Below are positions 1 through 9,237 of a stretch of DNA of 64,000 nucleotides, piece after piece. The stretch is from Streptomyces sp. NRRL F-5123 (GTDB lineage Bacteria; Actinomycetota; Actinomycetes; Streptomycetales; Streptomycetaceae), in NCBI RefSeq assembly GCF_000721495.1, contig NZ_JOHY01000004.1, positions 124,001 through 188,000 on the forward strand, in the 5' to 3' direction. The notes below the pieces were generated by a model. That model saw only the letters and a program-made list of their open reading frames with translations, did not search any database and was not told where the DNA came from. The first letter of the stretch is position 1, and each line of letters begins with the position of its first letter. Both the position numbers and the translations under genes were made by a program.

Positions 1-197
1 AGGGGTTGTCGGTTGCCATGGAAATCCCCTTACGTGGGAAGGGCGGCGGGCGGCGGGTCCGCCGGGGCCGTACCGCGGGCGGCACCCCCGCGGGCGGGCC
101 TACGGGCGCGCTCCGGCGCTTCGGCCCTCTCGTTCCACTGTGCGACCGGCGCCCGGGACGCGCCACTTCGCGCGGCGGTGCCCGGCCGCCCGCCGCC

Positions 198-2027
198 TCA
201 CCCGGCGGTGACCTCCAGCAGCCCCGTGCCGCCCTGCTCGCCGGTGCGCACCCCGATGCGGGCCTGCGGTGCGGCGCCCCGGGGCAGCGCCGCGAGGTGG
301 TCGTGCACCACCGAGGCCGCGACCGGCGCGGTCGCCCACCACGGCCGCTCCCCCGGGCCCGACCACGCCGCCCGCAGCAGCCGCCCGTCGCGCAGCACGA
401 GCAGCGCGCCGCCCGCCGGCTGCTCGACGGCCAGCAGCGCGAGGCCCGGGCGGCGCCGCAGGAGCGCGGCCCAGGCGTCCCGCCCCGCCGCCGCGAGCGG
501 GCGTCCGGACGGGACGGCCACCACGTCCGCGGAGTCCGTCCACCGCGCGTCGGGGTGGTCGGCGTCGGCCACCAGGTGCGCCCCGGCCAGGTGCCGCTCG
601 GCCGCGGGCCGCTGCAGGGCGGCGGGGTAGCGGCGTACGCGGGCGTACCCGTCCCGCTGCGGCGCGGACGCGTAGACCGGTGGCTGCGCCGGGAAGGACG
701 GCCGCACGGTGGCCTCGGGCAGCGGGACCATGCGCGGCGCCGCGGGGAGTTCGGGCTCCGGCAGGCCCAGCCGCTGGTAGAACAGCCGGCGCAGCAGCGC
801 CGCCGACTCCCCCGGCCGGGAGGTGGCGGCGGCCCGCAGCTCGCGCAGCGCGGCGCTGCCCGGCTGGCGCGCGGCGGCGTCGGTGAGCTGCGCCCGCACC
901 CCGGCGTGCGGCGCGAGCCGGGGCAGCAGCTCGCCGAGCCGGGCCATCGGCGACCGGGCGTCGACCTTGCCGGCGGCGAAGGCGCCGAGGACGGTGGGCA
1001 GCCCGAGCGCGACGCCGTACAGCGTCAGCGAGCCGTGGTCGCCGATCAGCGCGTCGGCGGCCAGCAGCGCGGCCTTCCACGTCTCGCTGTCGGGGACGGG
1101 GAGGATCAGGCCGTGCTCGGTCAGCGGCGCGAGCCAGTTCTGCATCTGCCACGCGCCGTGCCCGTACCAGGCGTTGGGGTGCACCGCGGCGAGCACCCGG
1201 TACTCGTCGAGCGGCAGCTCCGCCAGGGCGCGGCGCAGCGCGGTGCGGTCCGGGTCGTCGTCCGCGACGACGGAGCCCGCGCCCCAGGTCGAGGAGACCA
1301 CCACGAGCTGCTGTCCCGGCCGTACGCCCAGGGCGCGCCGGTAGTCGGCGCGGAAGGGCAGGCCCGCCCGCAGCTGGTCCGCGCACGGGTCGCCGGCGAC
1401 CACCGCGACCGGCAGGGCCTGCGGGCAGGTGTCCGACAGCCGCGCGCGCTGCTCCTCGTGCGACAGCACGATCGCCGCCGGGACGACCTGCCCGCCGTGC
1501 ATCAGCCACTGCGGCGACAGGCCGAACGGCACCGGCTCGCCGCCCGCCGGCGCCAGCAGCTTGCCGTACCCGGCGCCGTGCGGCGCGCCGATCAGCGGGG
1601 CGCGTAAACCGTGCAGGTCGCCGCCTCTGCTGGTGGCGATGGCGAGGTCGAAGGCACCGGTCCTGGCCCGCTCCCACGGGACCTGGAGCATCCCGCGGGC
1701 GGTGAGGAAATCCGCCGTGCCCTCGTCCAGCGCCGACGACCCGGTGCAGGTGAAGACGGTCTGGACGCGCGGGTCGCCGGCGAAGGCGGCCAGCAGGTCC
1801 AGCAGCCGGGTCGCGGACGTCACGTTGTGCACGATCCTCAGCACGGTCCGCCGCGCCCGCACACTCAGCCAGCGGTCGGCGTCCGCCCGCAGCGGCAGGG
1901 GCAGCTCCCGCTCCGTGCTCCCCGCCACCGCCCACCCACTTCTCGGTCCGACCGTCGTACCGGCCAGACGATACGCTCCCGGTCCGGCGGGCCACGGCCC
2001 GGTCCTGACGGCCTCCGCACCCCTCAT
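198..2027 (-). CDS. CDP-glycerol glycerophosphotransferase-like protein (often annotated 'translation initiation factor 2')
   Basis: Recognised by resemblance to a large Streptomyces family of about 500-650 aa. The core begins RRTVLRIVHNVTSATRLLD and contains GAPHGAGYGKLL, an HPNAWYGHG segment and DALIGDHGSLTLYG; the last resembles the nucleotide-sugar/CDP-glycerol binding end of GT-B type polymer synthases (TagF/TagB-like). Function is not established, and the common 'initiation factor 2' name is almost certainly wrong. The reading frame stays open to 2108, but the divergent small gene with a good ribosome site starts at 2107, so a later start is needed. The ATG at 2027 is used here; a GTG at 1928 is equally possible. 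The last ~150 residues (PSFPAQPPVY onward) look like an accessory domain with no family I recognise. Confidence 0.6.
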   Translation of the reverse strand: MRGAEAVRTGPWPAGPGAYRLAGTTVGPRSGWAVAGSTERELPLPLRADADRWLSVRARRTVLRIVHNVTSATRLLDLLAAFAGDPRVQTVFTCTGSSALDEGTADFLTARGMLQVPWERARTGAFDLAIATSRGGDLHGLRAPLIGAPHGAGYGKLLAPAGGEPVPFGLSPQWLMHGGQVVPAAIVLSHEEQRARLSDTCPQALPVAVVAGDPCADQLRAGLPFRADYRRALGVRPGQQLVVVSSTWGAGSVVADDDPDRTALRRALAELPLDEYRVLAAVHPNAWYGHGAWQMQNWLAPLTEHGLILPVPDSETWKAALLAADALIGDHGSLTLYGVALGLPTVLGAFAAGKVDARSPMARLGELLPRLAPHAGVRAQLTDAAARQPGSAALRELRAAATSRPGESAALLRRLFYQRLGLPEPELPAAPRMVPLPEATVRPSFPAQPPVYASAPQRDGYARVRRYPAALQRPAAERHLAGAHLVADADHPDARWTDSADVVAVPSGRPLAAAGRDAWAALLRRRPGLALLAVEQPAGGALLVLRDGRLLRAAWSGPGERPWWATAPVAASVVHDHLAALPRGAAPQARIGVRTGEQGGTGLLEVTAG

Positions 2028-2106
2028 CCGCGCGCCCGCCGCGCGCCCGCCGCGCGGATGAGGGACGATGGAAGGGACCGGCGTGCCCATGCCCGGAGGT
2101 GGAGCC

Positions 2107-2337
2107 ATGGACTTTCCGGAGACCTACGAGCTGGTCTTCCACGCAGCAGCGGTGGAGGACGACGCGGTGCTCGTGCACCGCACCGACCGGTCAGGCGCCG
2201 GCGGCTACCCGATCTACCAGGACGAGACCGGCATAGTGCGCGCCGAGATCAGCACGGACGGCGAGGTCCGGATGGTCGCCAGCGGCGGCCACCAGACCCC
2301 GGACGCCCCGCTCGCCGTCCGCCCCGTGCCGCGCTGA
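2107..2337 (+). CDS. DUF6296 family protein
   Basis: 76-aa protein starting MDFPETYELVF, with GGYPIYQDETGIVRAEI and a GGHQTPDAP end. It matches my memory of the small Streptomyces family DUF6296, whose function is unknown. The start is set by GGAGGTGG ending 4 nt before the ATG. It is divergent from the GT-B-like gene and convergent with the nhaA fusion, so it is probably transcribed alone. No signal peptide or membrane segment is visible; it is acidic and likely cytoplasmic. Confidence 0.7.
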   Translation: MDFPETYELVFHAAAVEDDAVLVHRTDRSGAGGYPIYQDETGIVRAEISTDGEVRMVASGGHQTPDAPLAVRPVPR

Positions 2338-2368
2338 GACGACCCCCCGACCTCCCGACCTCCTGACG

Positions 2369-4276
2369 TCAGCACTCCGACCCGGGCCACGCGCCGTCGA
2401 TGAGGACGGCGCGGTCCCGGGCCGCGACGACGGCTGCCGACAGGCTCTGGATGTCGTACGCCCCGTGGTGACGCCGCCCGTTGACGAAGAAGGTCGGCGT
2501 GCCCGCGACCCCGCTGAGGTCGGCCGACTCGACGTCCAACTCCACCCGCGCCGCGCCCCGGCGGCCGCGCAGCGCCTCGCGGAAGGCGTCCACGTCCAGG
2601 CCCAGGTCCTGGGCGTGCCGCAGCAGGTCCTTGACGCCCAGCTCCTCCTGATGGGTGATCAGCAGGTCGCGCATCTCCCAGAAGGCGCCCTGGAGCGCGG
2701 CGGCCTCCGCCGCCTCGGCCGCGAGCTGCGCGTGCGGGTGGACGTCGGGCAGCGGCAGGTGCCGCCAGACGTAGCGGATGTCGCCGAAGTCCGCCAGCAG
2801 TTCGCGCACCACCTGCTCGGCCTGGCCGCAGAACGGGCACTCGAAGTCGCCGTACTCCACGACCGTCACGGGCGCGTCGAGCGGACCGCGGACGTGGTCG
2901 CGGTCGGGGTCGACGGGCTCGGCCAGGTCGACGACCGACTCGGCGGTGCCGAGCAGCGCCCTGGCCCGCCGCGCCTTCGGCAGCCGCGCGGTGACCAGCG
3001 CGACCAGCGACGTCGACAGCATCGCGAAGACGACCGCGCTGAGCACCCCGATCTTGGCCTGCTCCAGCTGCCGCCCGTCGAAGGCGAGCGTCGCGATGAG
3101 CAGCGAGACGGTGAAGCCGATGCCCGCGATGGTGCCGCCGCCGGCCACGGCCGCCCAGCCCACCGGCGGCTTCATCCGGCCCCGGCTGAGCCGCTCGGCG
3201 GCGAAGGACGCGCCGAGGATGCCGAGGGGCTTGCCGAGCCCGTAGCCGAGCAGGATGCCCAGCGTGATCGGCGAGGTGAAGGCGCTGGACAGCAGCGACC
3301 CGTTGATCTCGATCCCGGCGTTGGCGAGCGCGAACAGCGGCACGATCGCGTAGCTGCTCCACGGGTGGTAGAGGCGCTGCAGGCGGTCGTTGGGCGACAG
3401 GGCCAGCGCGATGCCCTGCCGGGCCTCGCGCTCCAGCTCGGCAGTGGGCTGCTCGCGGAAGGACCGGAAGAGCCCGCTGGCGCGCTCCAGGGCGTCGCGC
3501 GGCGCGGGGTAGGCGTACGACATCAGGCCCATGATCAGGCCGACGACCACCGGGTCCACCCCGGAGTGCACGAACGCCACCCAGGCCACGATGCCCAGCA
3601 CCGCGTACACCCCGCCGCGGCGGGTGCCGGTGCGGCGGACGAAGCCGGCCACGAGCAGCACGCCCGCCCCGACGAGGAGCGGCGTCCACGACACCTTCTC
3701 GCTGTAGGCCACGGCGATCACCGCGAGGGCGAGGAAGTCGTCGACGACGGCCACGGTGAGGATGAAGGTGTGCAGCCGGCGCGGGAAGCGCGAGCCCAGC
3801 AGGGCCAGCATGCCCAGCGCGAAGGCGGTGTCGGTCGACATCGCCGCGCCCCAGCCGTGCGCGGAGGGGCCGCCGGCGTTGACGCCCAGGTAGATCGCCA
3901 CCGGGACGGCCATGCCGCTCAGCCCGCACAGCAGCGGCAGCGGGATCCGCTTGCGGTCGCGCAGCTCGCCCATGTCGAACTCGCGGCGCGCCTCGAGGCC
4001 GACGACGAGGAAGAACAGCGTCATCAGGCCACTGTTGACCCACTCGCGCAGGTCCATGTCGACGCCGTGCGAGCCGAGCCGCACCGACAGCCGGGTCTCC
4101 CAGAAGGAGGCGTAGCCGTCCGGCGCGATGTTCACCCAGGCGAGGGCCGCGAGCGTCCCGGCCAGCAGCACCGCGGCGCTGCCCGATTCGGTGCGGATGA
4201 ACGCCCAGGGTGACGAGACCCCTGATTCGTCCCGCTCGGTCCGACCCGTCAGGGGGGTGGTGAAGCCCCGGAACAT
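2369..4276 (-). CDS. nhaA: Na+/H+ antiporter NhaA fused to a DsbA-like thioredoxin domain
   Basis: 635-aa membrane protein. Residues ~20-432 are a complete NhaA antiporter with the conserved STDTAFALG segment (Asp149) and the VVDD pair (Asp179-Asp180) that bind and exchange Na+ and H+ in E. coli NhaA. Residues ~455-630 are a DsbA-type thioredoxin fold with a CPFC active site (Cys480/Cys483) and a cis-Pro region at GVAGTPTFFVNG. This NhaA-thioredoxin fusion is known in actinobacteria. The ATG at 4276 follows GGGAGG at a good distance. The thioredoxin part may tune antiporter activity or handle disulfides at the membrane; which of these applies is not known. Confidence 0.92.
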   Translation of the reverse strand: MFRGFTTPLTGRTERDESGVSSPWAFIRTESGSAAVLLAGTLAALAWVNIAPDGYASFWETRLSVRLGSHGVDMDLREWVNSGLMTLFFLVVGLEARREFDMGELRDRKRIPLPLLCGLSGMAVPVAIYLGVNAGGPSAHGWGAAMSTDTAFALGMLALLGSRFPRRLHTFILTVAVVDDFLALAVIAVAYSEKVSWTPLLVGAGVLLVAGFVRRTGTRRGGVYAVLGIVAWVAFVHSGVDPVVVGLIMGLMSYAYPAPRDALERASGLFRSFREQPTAELEREARQGIALALSPNDRLQRLYHPWSSYAIVPLFALANAGIEINGSLLSSAFTSPITLGILLGYGLGKPLGILGASFAAERLSRGRMKPPVGWAAVAGGGTIAGIGFTVSLLIATLAFDGRQLEQAKIGVLSAVVFAMLSTSLVALVTARLPKARRARALLGTAESVVDLAEPVDPDRDHVRGPLDAPVTVVEYGDFECPFCGQAEQVVRELLADFGDIRYVWRHLPLPDVHPHAQLAAEAAEAAALQGAFWEMRDLLITHQEELGVKDLLRHAQDLGLDVDAFREALRGRRGAARVELDVESADLSGVAGTPTFFVNGRRHHGAYDIQSLSAAVVAARDRAVLIDGAWPGSEC

Positions 4277-4309
4277 CCAGCCTCCCGCTCGTTGCGTGTA
4301 TGGGCGCAA

Positions 4310-4334
4310 CCCTGGCACATTACGGCAGCCAGGG
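4310..4334. promoter_or_regulatory. Inverted repeat between divergent nhaA and nfeD-like genes
   Basis: CCCTGGC and GCCAGGG form a perfect 7-bp inverted repeat with an 11-nt spacer in the divergent region. It could be an operator for either gene or an early hairpin; nothing else supports a specific regulator. Confidence 0.3.
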
Positions 4335-4429
4335 GCTTCGGGGCGGCACGTGGTGGGAGGATGGAGCGGGCCGGACACGCGGACGACCGCGGGAACGGCG
4401 GCGGAAGGACGACGAGGGGGGCGCGGCCG

Positions 4430-4666
4430 GTGGTGGCGCGGGACGAGGCCGTGATCGGCTGCATCGGGGAATTGCTGCTCGGCACCCGGGGAACCGCGGG
4501 GCCCGGTGAGGTACTCGTACGTGTCAGGGGCGGCACCGAGACCTTCCTCGCGTGGTCGGACACACCGCTGGAGCGGGGCAGCCGGGTGCTGGTGGTGGAT
4601 TCCCGCGGCAGCCGGCAGGTCGACGTGATCGAGTGGGCCGATCCGTTCGACGCCCCGTCCGGCTGA
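4430..4666 (+). CDS. NfeD-like OB-fold small protein
   Basis: 78-aa protein resembling the C-terminal OB-fold of NfeD: an IGCIGELLLGTRG start, a G-E-V-L-V-R-V strand, LERGSRVLVVD and a final hydrophobic strand. NfeD proteins typically partner SPFH/stomatin/flotillin proteins, and this gene lies 27 bp upstream of one, which is the main functional clue. The GTG at 4430 follows a GAGGGGG ribosome site. An upstream ATG at 4361 is in frame but has no usable site. No transmembrane helix is present, unlike full-length NfeD, so membrane association would have to come through the flotillin. Confidence 0.6.
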   Translation: MVARDEAVIGCIGELLLGTRGTAGPGEVLVRVRGGTETFLAWSDTPLERGSRVLVVDSRGSRQVDVIEWADPFDAPSG

Positions 4667-4693
4667 GCCGCGCAGACGAAGGAGTAGGTGGAG

Positions 4694-5863
4694 ATGTTCG
4701 GTTACCGCGTTCCCGATCCGGACGAGGCGATGCTGATCTCGGGGGGCCGCCGTGGGCTCGGCGGCGCGCCGTTCCGGGTGGTCACCGGGCACGGCAAGTT
4801 CGTGCTGCCGGTCTTCCGCAAGACCCGGTTCCTGACCCTGGCGATGTGCGAGGCGGAGGTCTCCGAGACCTGCGTGACCCGGCAGGGCATCGCGCTGACG
4901 GTGAAGGCCGTCATCGCCTTCAAGGTCGGCAACGACCACGAGAGCATCGTCAACGCCGGGCAGCGCTTCCTGTCCGACCAGGACCAGATGTCGGTCCTCA
5001 CCGGCCGGATCTTCGCAGGACACCTGCGGTCCATCATCGGCTCGATGACGGTCGAGGAGATCGTCACCGAGCGGCAGAAGCTGGCGACCGAGGTGCTGGA
5101 GACGTCCAAGACCGAGATGGCCAAGATCGGCCTGACGGTGGACTCGCTGCAGATCCAGTCCATCGACGACGGCAAGACCGGCTACATCGAGGCGATGGCC
5201 GCGCCGCACAAGGCCGCCATCCAGCGGCAGGCGCAGATCGCCCAGGCGCAGGCCACGCAGGCCGCCGTCGAGGCGCAGCAGGCCGCGGCGCGCAACCAGG
5301 CGGAGTACGCCCGGCAGACCGCGGTGGTGCAGGCGGAGTTCAACGCGCAGGTCGACCGCGCCCAGGCGCAGGCGGCGCAGGCCGGGCCGCTCGCGCAGGC
5401 GCACGCCCAGCAGGAGGTCATCGCGGCGCAGACCGAACTGGCGCTGCGCGCGGCCGAGCTGCGCCAGCAGCAGCTGGTCGCCGAGATCGTCAAGCCCGCG
5501 GAGGCGGAGGCCGAGCGGATCCGGGTGCTGGCCGTCGCCGACGCCGAGCGGATGCGGATCCAGGCGGCTGCGGCCGCGTCGCACGACCGGGTCGCGCTGG
5601 AGCGGATGATCATCGACCAGCTGCCGCAGATCGTCAAGGAGGCCGCCACCGGACTGCAGGGCGCCAACGTCAACGTCCTCAACGGGGCCGACGGCCTCGG
5701 CGAGATCGCGGCGGGGCTCGTCGGCCAGGGTCTGACGATCCTGGACTCGGTCCGCAAGAACCTGCGCGCCGACGGCGCGCCCGCCGCTCCCCGGCCGTCG
5801 GCCGAGGTGGAGGTGCGCGGCAAGGGCCCGGACGGGGCGGACGGCCGGGTCGACATCGACTGA
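4694..5863 (+). CDS. Flotillin/SPFH domain protein
   Basis: 389-aa SPFH protein. The N-terminal ~160 residues form the band-7 domain (VTGHGKFVLPVFRK, LTVKAVIAFKVG). Residues ~175-310 are a long Ala/Gln/Glu-rich coiled coil with AQAQATQAAVEAQQ and PAEAEAERIR segments, and the tail is short and charged. Flotillins scaffold membrane microdomains and influence envelope stress and cell-wall synthesis. AAGGAG at 4679-4684 is 9 nt from the ATG at 4694 but only 3 nt from an in-frame GTG at 4688, so the ATG is preferred. It forms a probable two-gene operon with the NfeD-like gene and ends at a strong hairpin. Confidence 0.9.
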   Translation: MFGYRVPDPDEAMLISGGRRGLGGAPFRVVTGHGKFVLPVFRKTRFLTLAMCEAEVSETCVTRQGIALTVKAVIAFKVGNDHESIVNAGQRFLSDQDQMSVLTGRIFAGHLRSIIGSMTVEEIVTERQKLATEVLETSKTEMAKIGLTVDSLQIQSIDDGKTGYIEAMAAPHKAAIQRQAQIAQAQATQAAVEAQQAAARNQAEYARQTAVVQAEFNAQVDRAQAQAAQAGPLAQAHAQQEVIAAQTELALRAAELRQQQLVAEIVKPAEAEAERIRVLAVADAERMRIQAAAAASHDRVALERMIIDQLPQIVKEAATGLQGANVNVLNGADGLGEIAAGLVGQGLTILDSVRKNLRADGAPAAPRPSAEVEVRGKGPDGADGRVDID

Positions 5864-5881
5864 GCGCGCCCGCACGCCCGT

Positions 5882-5911
5882 ACGCCGTCCGGCCCCCGGG
5901 CCGGACGGCGT
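5882..5911. terminator. Bidirectional terminator-like hairpin
   Basis: A perfect 14-bp GC-rich inverted repeat (ACGCCGTCCGGCCC / GGGCCGGACGGCGT) with a 2-nt centre sits between the convergent flotillin and STAND genes. There is no U-tract, as is common in Streptomyces. Confidence 0.75.
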
Positions 5912-5928
5912 CGTCGCACCCGCGGCTG

Positions 5929-8394
5929 CTACGTGGCGCCGCCGTGCCGGGCGAGCAGCTCGTCGGTCTCGCCGACCCGGCGCACGCTGCGGGCCTCGGC
6001 GAAGTGGCCGCGGGCGGCGGTCCAGTCGCGGAGGGCCCGGTCCTGCCCGCCGGCCTCGTGGTGGAGGGTGCCGCGCAGCAGCAGGATCCCGCCGGTCTGG
6101 TAGCTCCCGCCCATGCCGCCGAGCGCTGCGAGGGCCCGGTCCAGGGCGTCGAGGGCGTCTGCCGTACGGCCCGCGGCCCGGCGGACCTCCGCGCAACGGG
6201 TCAGCGCCTTGGCCTGGTTGAAGCGGTTGGGCGGGGTGAGTGCGGCGAACTGTGCGGCTGCCGCGAGCAGTTCGGCCTCGGCCCGGGCGTGGTCGGCGGC
6301 CTGCGCGTGCACCGTTCCGCGGTGCAGGGCGAACAGCGCGCGGCCGCGGGGGTGGTGGAGGTCGCCCAGGGCGTCCTCGGCCGCCGCGAGCAGCTCCAGT
6401 GCCTGCGCGGGCTCCCCCAGCTTGGACGCGAGCAGCGCGCGGGCCTCCAGCACGCTGGATCGTGTCCGGCGTTCGGCCTCGGTGGGGGTCCGGCCGGAAG
6501 CCGCGACGACGTCCAGGGCCTGATCGAAGTGGCGGCGGGCGGCTTCCGGGTCGCGCCGGTCGACGCTGCACCGGTCCTGGTGGGCGAAGCCGGTCTCGAA
6601 GTGCATCCGGGCCAGCGCCGTCAGGTCGTTGGTCTCGCGGGCGGACGCGATCGCGTACTCGTGCACGGCGATCCAGTCGGAGTGCAGGCGCCCCTTGAGG
6701 AAGTACGTGTGGAGCGCCTGTGCCATCCGCCACGCCGGCTCGTGGCGCCCGGACTCGTGGGCGAGCCGTACCGCCTGGCACAGGGCGTCGTGCCGGCGGG
6801 CGAGTCCGGCGATCACCGCCTGCTCGTCGACCGGACCGGTGGGCGCGTACCCGGGGTAGACGCCGTCCGGGTCGAGGCGGTAGCGGCTGGACAGGGCGGC
6901 CTCGGCGCGCTCCAGGAGCTCCAGGTAGAAGCCGGTGATCCGGCCCCTGGCCTCGTCCACGGCCTCGGCGGGCTCGTCGGCGAGGGCGCGCTCGCGGGCG
7001 TGGGCGTGGATCAGGGGGTGGCCGAAGGCGTAGCGGGTGCCGCTGAGGCACTCGACGAGGTTGGCGTCGCCGAGCTGCCGTAACACCTCGTGCCGGGCGG
7101 CGAGGTCCAGTTCGGGGAGCACGGCGCGCAGGACGTCGGTCTCGAACTCCGGTGCGGGGTGCAGGCCGAGGCAGCGGTAGGCGTGGGCGGCGCGCGCGCC
7201 GAGGGCGCGGTAGCCGGGGTCGAGGGCGGCGGACACCGAGAGCTCGTCGTCCACGTCGAAGGTCCTCATCCGGGTCTCGGGGCGGGACAGCGCGTCGGCC
7301 AGCTCGAAGACGCGGCCGGGCGGGCCGACGGCGAGCTGGGCGCCGACGGAGACCAGGGCGAGCGGAAGGCCCGCGCAGCACGCGGTGAGCTCCTTGAGGG
7401 CGGCGGCCTTGTCCTGGTCGCTGCGGGCGGCCTCGTCCAGACCGGCGACGCCGAACAGCAGGCTGCGGCTGTGCCCGGCGTCGAGCCTGCCGACGGCCAG
7501 CGGTTCGGCGCCGAAGCCGCTGCGCAGCGCGGGCAGCACGGACGTGCTGGTGAGCAGCACGGTCGCGTCGTCCAGACCGGCCGGCACCAGGGCGCGGACC
7601 TGGGCGGGGGTGACGACGTCGGTGAGCAGCAGGACCGCGCGGCGGTCCCGGAGGGTGTCCGCGAGCAGGGTGAGCCGGTCGTCGGCCTCGGCGGGCACGT
7701 CCTCGCGCGGCACGCCGAGCCGCCGCAGCCAGCGCTCCAGGACGGAGGCGGGCGCCGGGGTGTTGCCCCAGGCGTCGCGGGCGAGCGACGCCTCCAGCTG
7801 CGGGCCCGTCAGCCCGGCGGCGCTCCGCCCCAGCCAGCGGTGGAGGAGGGCGCGCTTGCCGATGCCGGGGATGCCGGTCAGGTAGAGGTACGCCGGTCCG
7901 CCGTACGCGCGGCTCCCGGCGACCGCGGCGTCCATGGCGGCCAGCAGGTCCTCGTGGTTCTGGAAGTGGCGCTGCGGCCGGACGGTGATGCGCGGCAGCA
8001 GGACGGGGACCTGGAGCGCCGCGGGCTGCGGGACGGCGGGCCGGGCGGCCGGGGCGGCGGCGCGCGCGGCGACCGCGTCGGCCAGCACGCCGCGCACCTC
8101 GTCGGCGGCCTCGGGGCGCTGCCGCAGCACGTCGCGCAGCTGCGCCACCAGCGCCTCCTCCAGCGCAGCCGCGGCGGCGCGGGCGGCGGCCCGGTCCCCG
8201 AGGGCGTGCGCCGCGGCGGCGTCCTCCACGGCCTCGGCCAGCTCGCCGGGCAGCACCTGGTCGTCGTCCGCAGTTCCGGCGGCGTGCGGGAGGACGCGCC
8301 GCATCAGGGACTTGAACCCGTTGACGGCGTCGGTCACGACGAGGGTGGCGAGGGCGGCGGCGCCCGGTCCCATCAAGCTCGCCAGTTCGTCCAC
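5929..8394 (-). CDS. STAND-type NTPase with TPR-like repeats
   Basis: 821-aa protein. After a helical Ala-rich N-terminus (~1-150) comes a P-loop near residues 174-181, LTGIPGIGKRALL, in which the residue after the Walker lysine is Arg rather than Ser/Thr. A Walker-B-like AVLLLTDVV and an NB-ARC-like CCAGLPLALVSVG (GLPLA motif) follow. The C-terminal ~300 residues are Ala/Leu-rich helical repeats of TPR type. This layout is typical of signal-transduction ATPases that act as regulators or in defence. The GTG at 8394 has GGGAGGGG upstream. It is convergent with the SPFH/NfeD pair and probably monocistronic. No effector domain is recognisable, so its role is open. Confidence 0.75.
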   Translation of the reverse strand: MDELASLMGPGAAALATLVVTDAVNGFKSLMRRVLPHAAGTADDDQVLPGELAEAVEDAAAAHALGDRAAARAAAAALEEALVAQLRDVLRQRPEAADEVRGVLADAVAARAAAPAARPAVPQPAALQVPVLLPRITVRPQRHFQNHEDLLAAMDAAVAGSRAYGGPAYLYLTGIPGIGKRALLHRWLGRSAAGLTGPQLEASLARDAWGNTPAPASVLERWLRRLGVPREDVPAEADDRLTLLADTLRDRRAVLLLTDVVTPAQVRALVPAGLDDATVLLTSTSVLPALRSGFGAEPLAVGRLDAGHSRSLLFGVAGLDEAARSDQDKAAALKELTACCAGLPLALVSVGAQLAVGPPGRVFELADALSRPETRMRTFDVDDELSVSAALDPGYRALGARAAHAYRCLGLHPAPEFETDVLRAVLPELDLAARHEVLRQLGDANLVECLSGTRYAFGHPLIHAHARERALADEPAEAVDEARGRITGFYLELLERAEAALSSRYRLDPDGVYPGYAPTGPVDEQAVIAGLARRHDALCQAVRLAHESGRHEPAWRMAQALHTYFLKGRLHSDWIAVHEYAIASARETNDLTALARMHFETGFAHQDRCSVDRRDPEAARRHFDQALDVVAASGRTPTEAERRTRSSVLEARALLASKLGEPAQALELLAAAEDALGDLHHPRGRALFALHRGTVHAQAADHARAEAELLAAAAQFAALTPPNRFNQAKALTRCAEVRRAAGRTADALDALDRALAALGGMGGSYQTGGILLLRGTLHHEAGGQDRALRDWTAARGHFAEARSVRRVGETDELLARHGGAT

Positions 8395-8508
8395 GCAGCC
8401 CCTCCCGCTCTCGCCCGGTTTCCGCCTGGGTCCACGGTATGCGGTCACGTGGGGCGCGGACGGGCTCTCGCCGCATTTCGGCCCGCGGGTCGCGATGGTG
8501 ACGGCCGG

Positions 8509-9237
8509 TCACCGGGCGCGCAGCCAGCGGGCGGCGGCCTCCGGGGTGGGGACGGCGGGGACGCCGGGGGGCGGCGGGGGGCGGCGGACGATCAGGACGG
8601 GGATGGCCGCCTCGCGGGCGGCGGCGAGCTTGGCGGCGGGGCCACCGCTGTCCTTGGTGACCAGGACGTCGATGCGGTGGTCGCGCAGCAGGGCGCGCTC
8701 GCCCTCGTGGGTGAAGGGGCCGCGGGCGGTGATCAGGTCGCAGCGGGCGGGCAGCGGCGGGGGCGGCGGCGTGACCGTACGGGCCAGGAAGTGCAGCGGC
8801 AGCGCGGCGAAGGCGGCCAGCTCGCCGGCGCCGGTGGTGAGGAAGGGGCGCCGGCCGAGCGCGGGCAGCAGCGCGGCGGCCTCGGCGGTGTCCGCCGCCC
8901 ACTGCCACCGGTCCCCCGGCTGCTCGGCCCACCCGGGCCTGCGCAGCGCCAGCAGGGGCACGCCGGCGGTGCGGGCCGCGCGGGCGGCGTGGTCGCTGAT
9001 CCGGGCGGCGAACGGGTGGGTGGCATCGACGACGGCGCCGGTGCGGTGCTCGCGCAGCCAGCGCGCGAGGCCCTCGGCGCCGCCGAAGCCGCCGGACCTG
9101 ACGTGCCCGGCGGGCAGCTGCGGGCGCGGGGTGCGCCCCGCGAGCGAGGTGGTGACGTCCAGTCCCGCGTCCCCGGCGAGCAGCGCGGCCAGCGCCCGCG
9201 CCTCGCCGGTGCCGCCCAGGAGGAGGACCCGCAGCAT
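8509..9237 (-). CDS. cobK: Precorrin-6A reductase (CobK/CbiJ)
   Basis: 242-aa enzyme that reduces precorrin-6A to precorrin-6B with NADPH in corrin ring synthesis. The N-terminal nucleotide motif LLLGGTGEARALA, VVDATHPFAARIS and VTKDSGGPAAKLAAA are family hallmarks. It is the last gene of the cobalt/B12 operon, and its ATG overlaps the cobF stop by one base (TGATG), implying translational coupling. Pathway order fits, since CobF makes precorrin-6A and CobK consumes it. A run of Pro residues near 157 and another near 220 are linker-like insertions. Confidence 0.92.
   Translation of the reverse strand: MLRVLLLGGTGEARALAALLAGDAGLDVTTSLAGRTPRPQLPAGHVRSGGFGGAEGLARWLREHRTGAVVDATHPFAARISDHAARAARTAGVPLLALRRPGWAEQPGDRWQWAADTAEAAALLPALGRRPFLTTGAGELAAFAALPLHFLARTVTPPPPPLPARCDLITARGPFTHEGERALLRDHRIDVLVTKDSGGPAAKLAAAREAAIPVLIVRRPPPPPGVPAVPTPEAAARWLRAR

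Noticed and set aside
90..2180. Long frames on both strands over the first 2 kb
   Set aside because: Their translations are Arg/Pro/Gly-rich with no family motifs; only the minus-strand frame ending at 198 has recognisable conserved segments.
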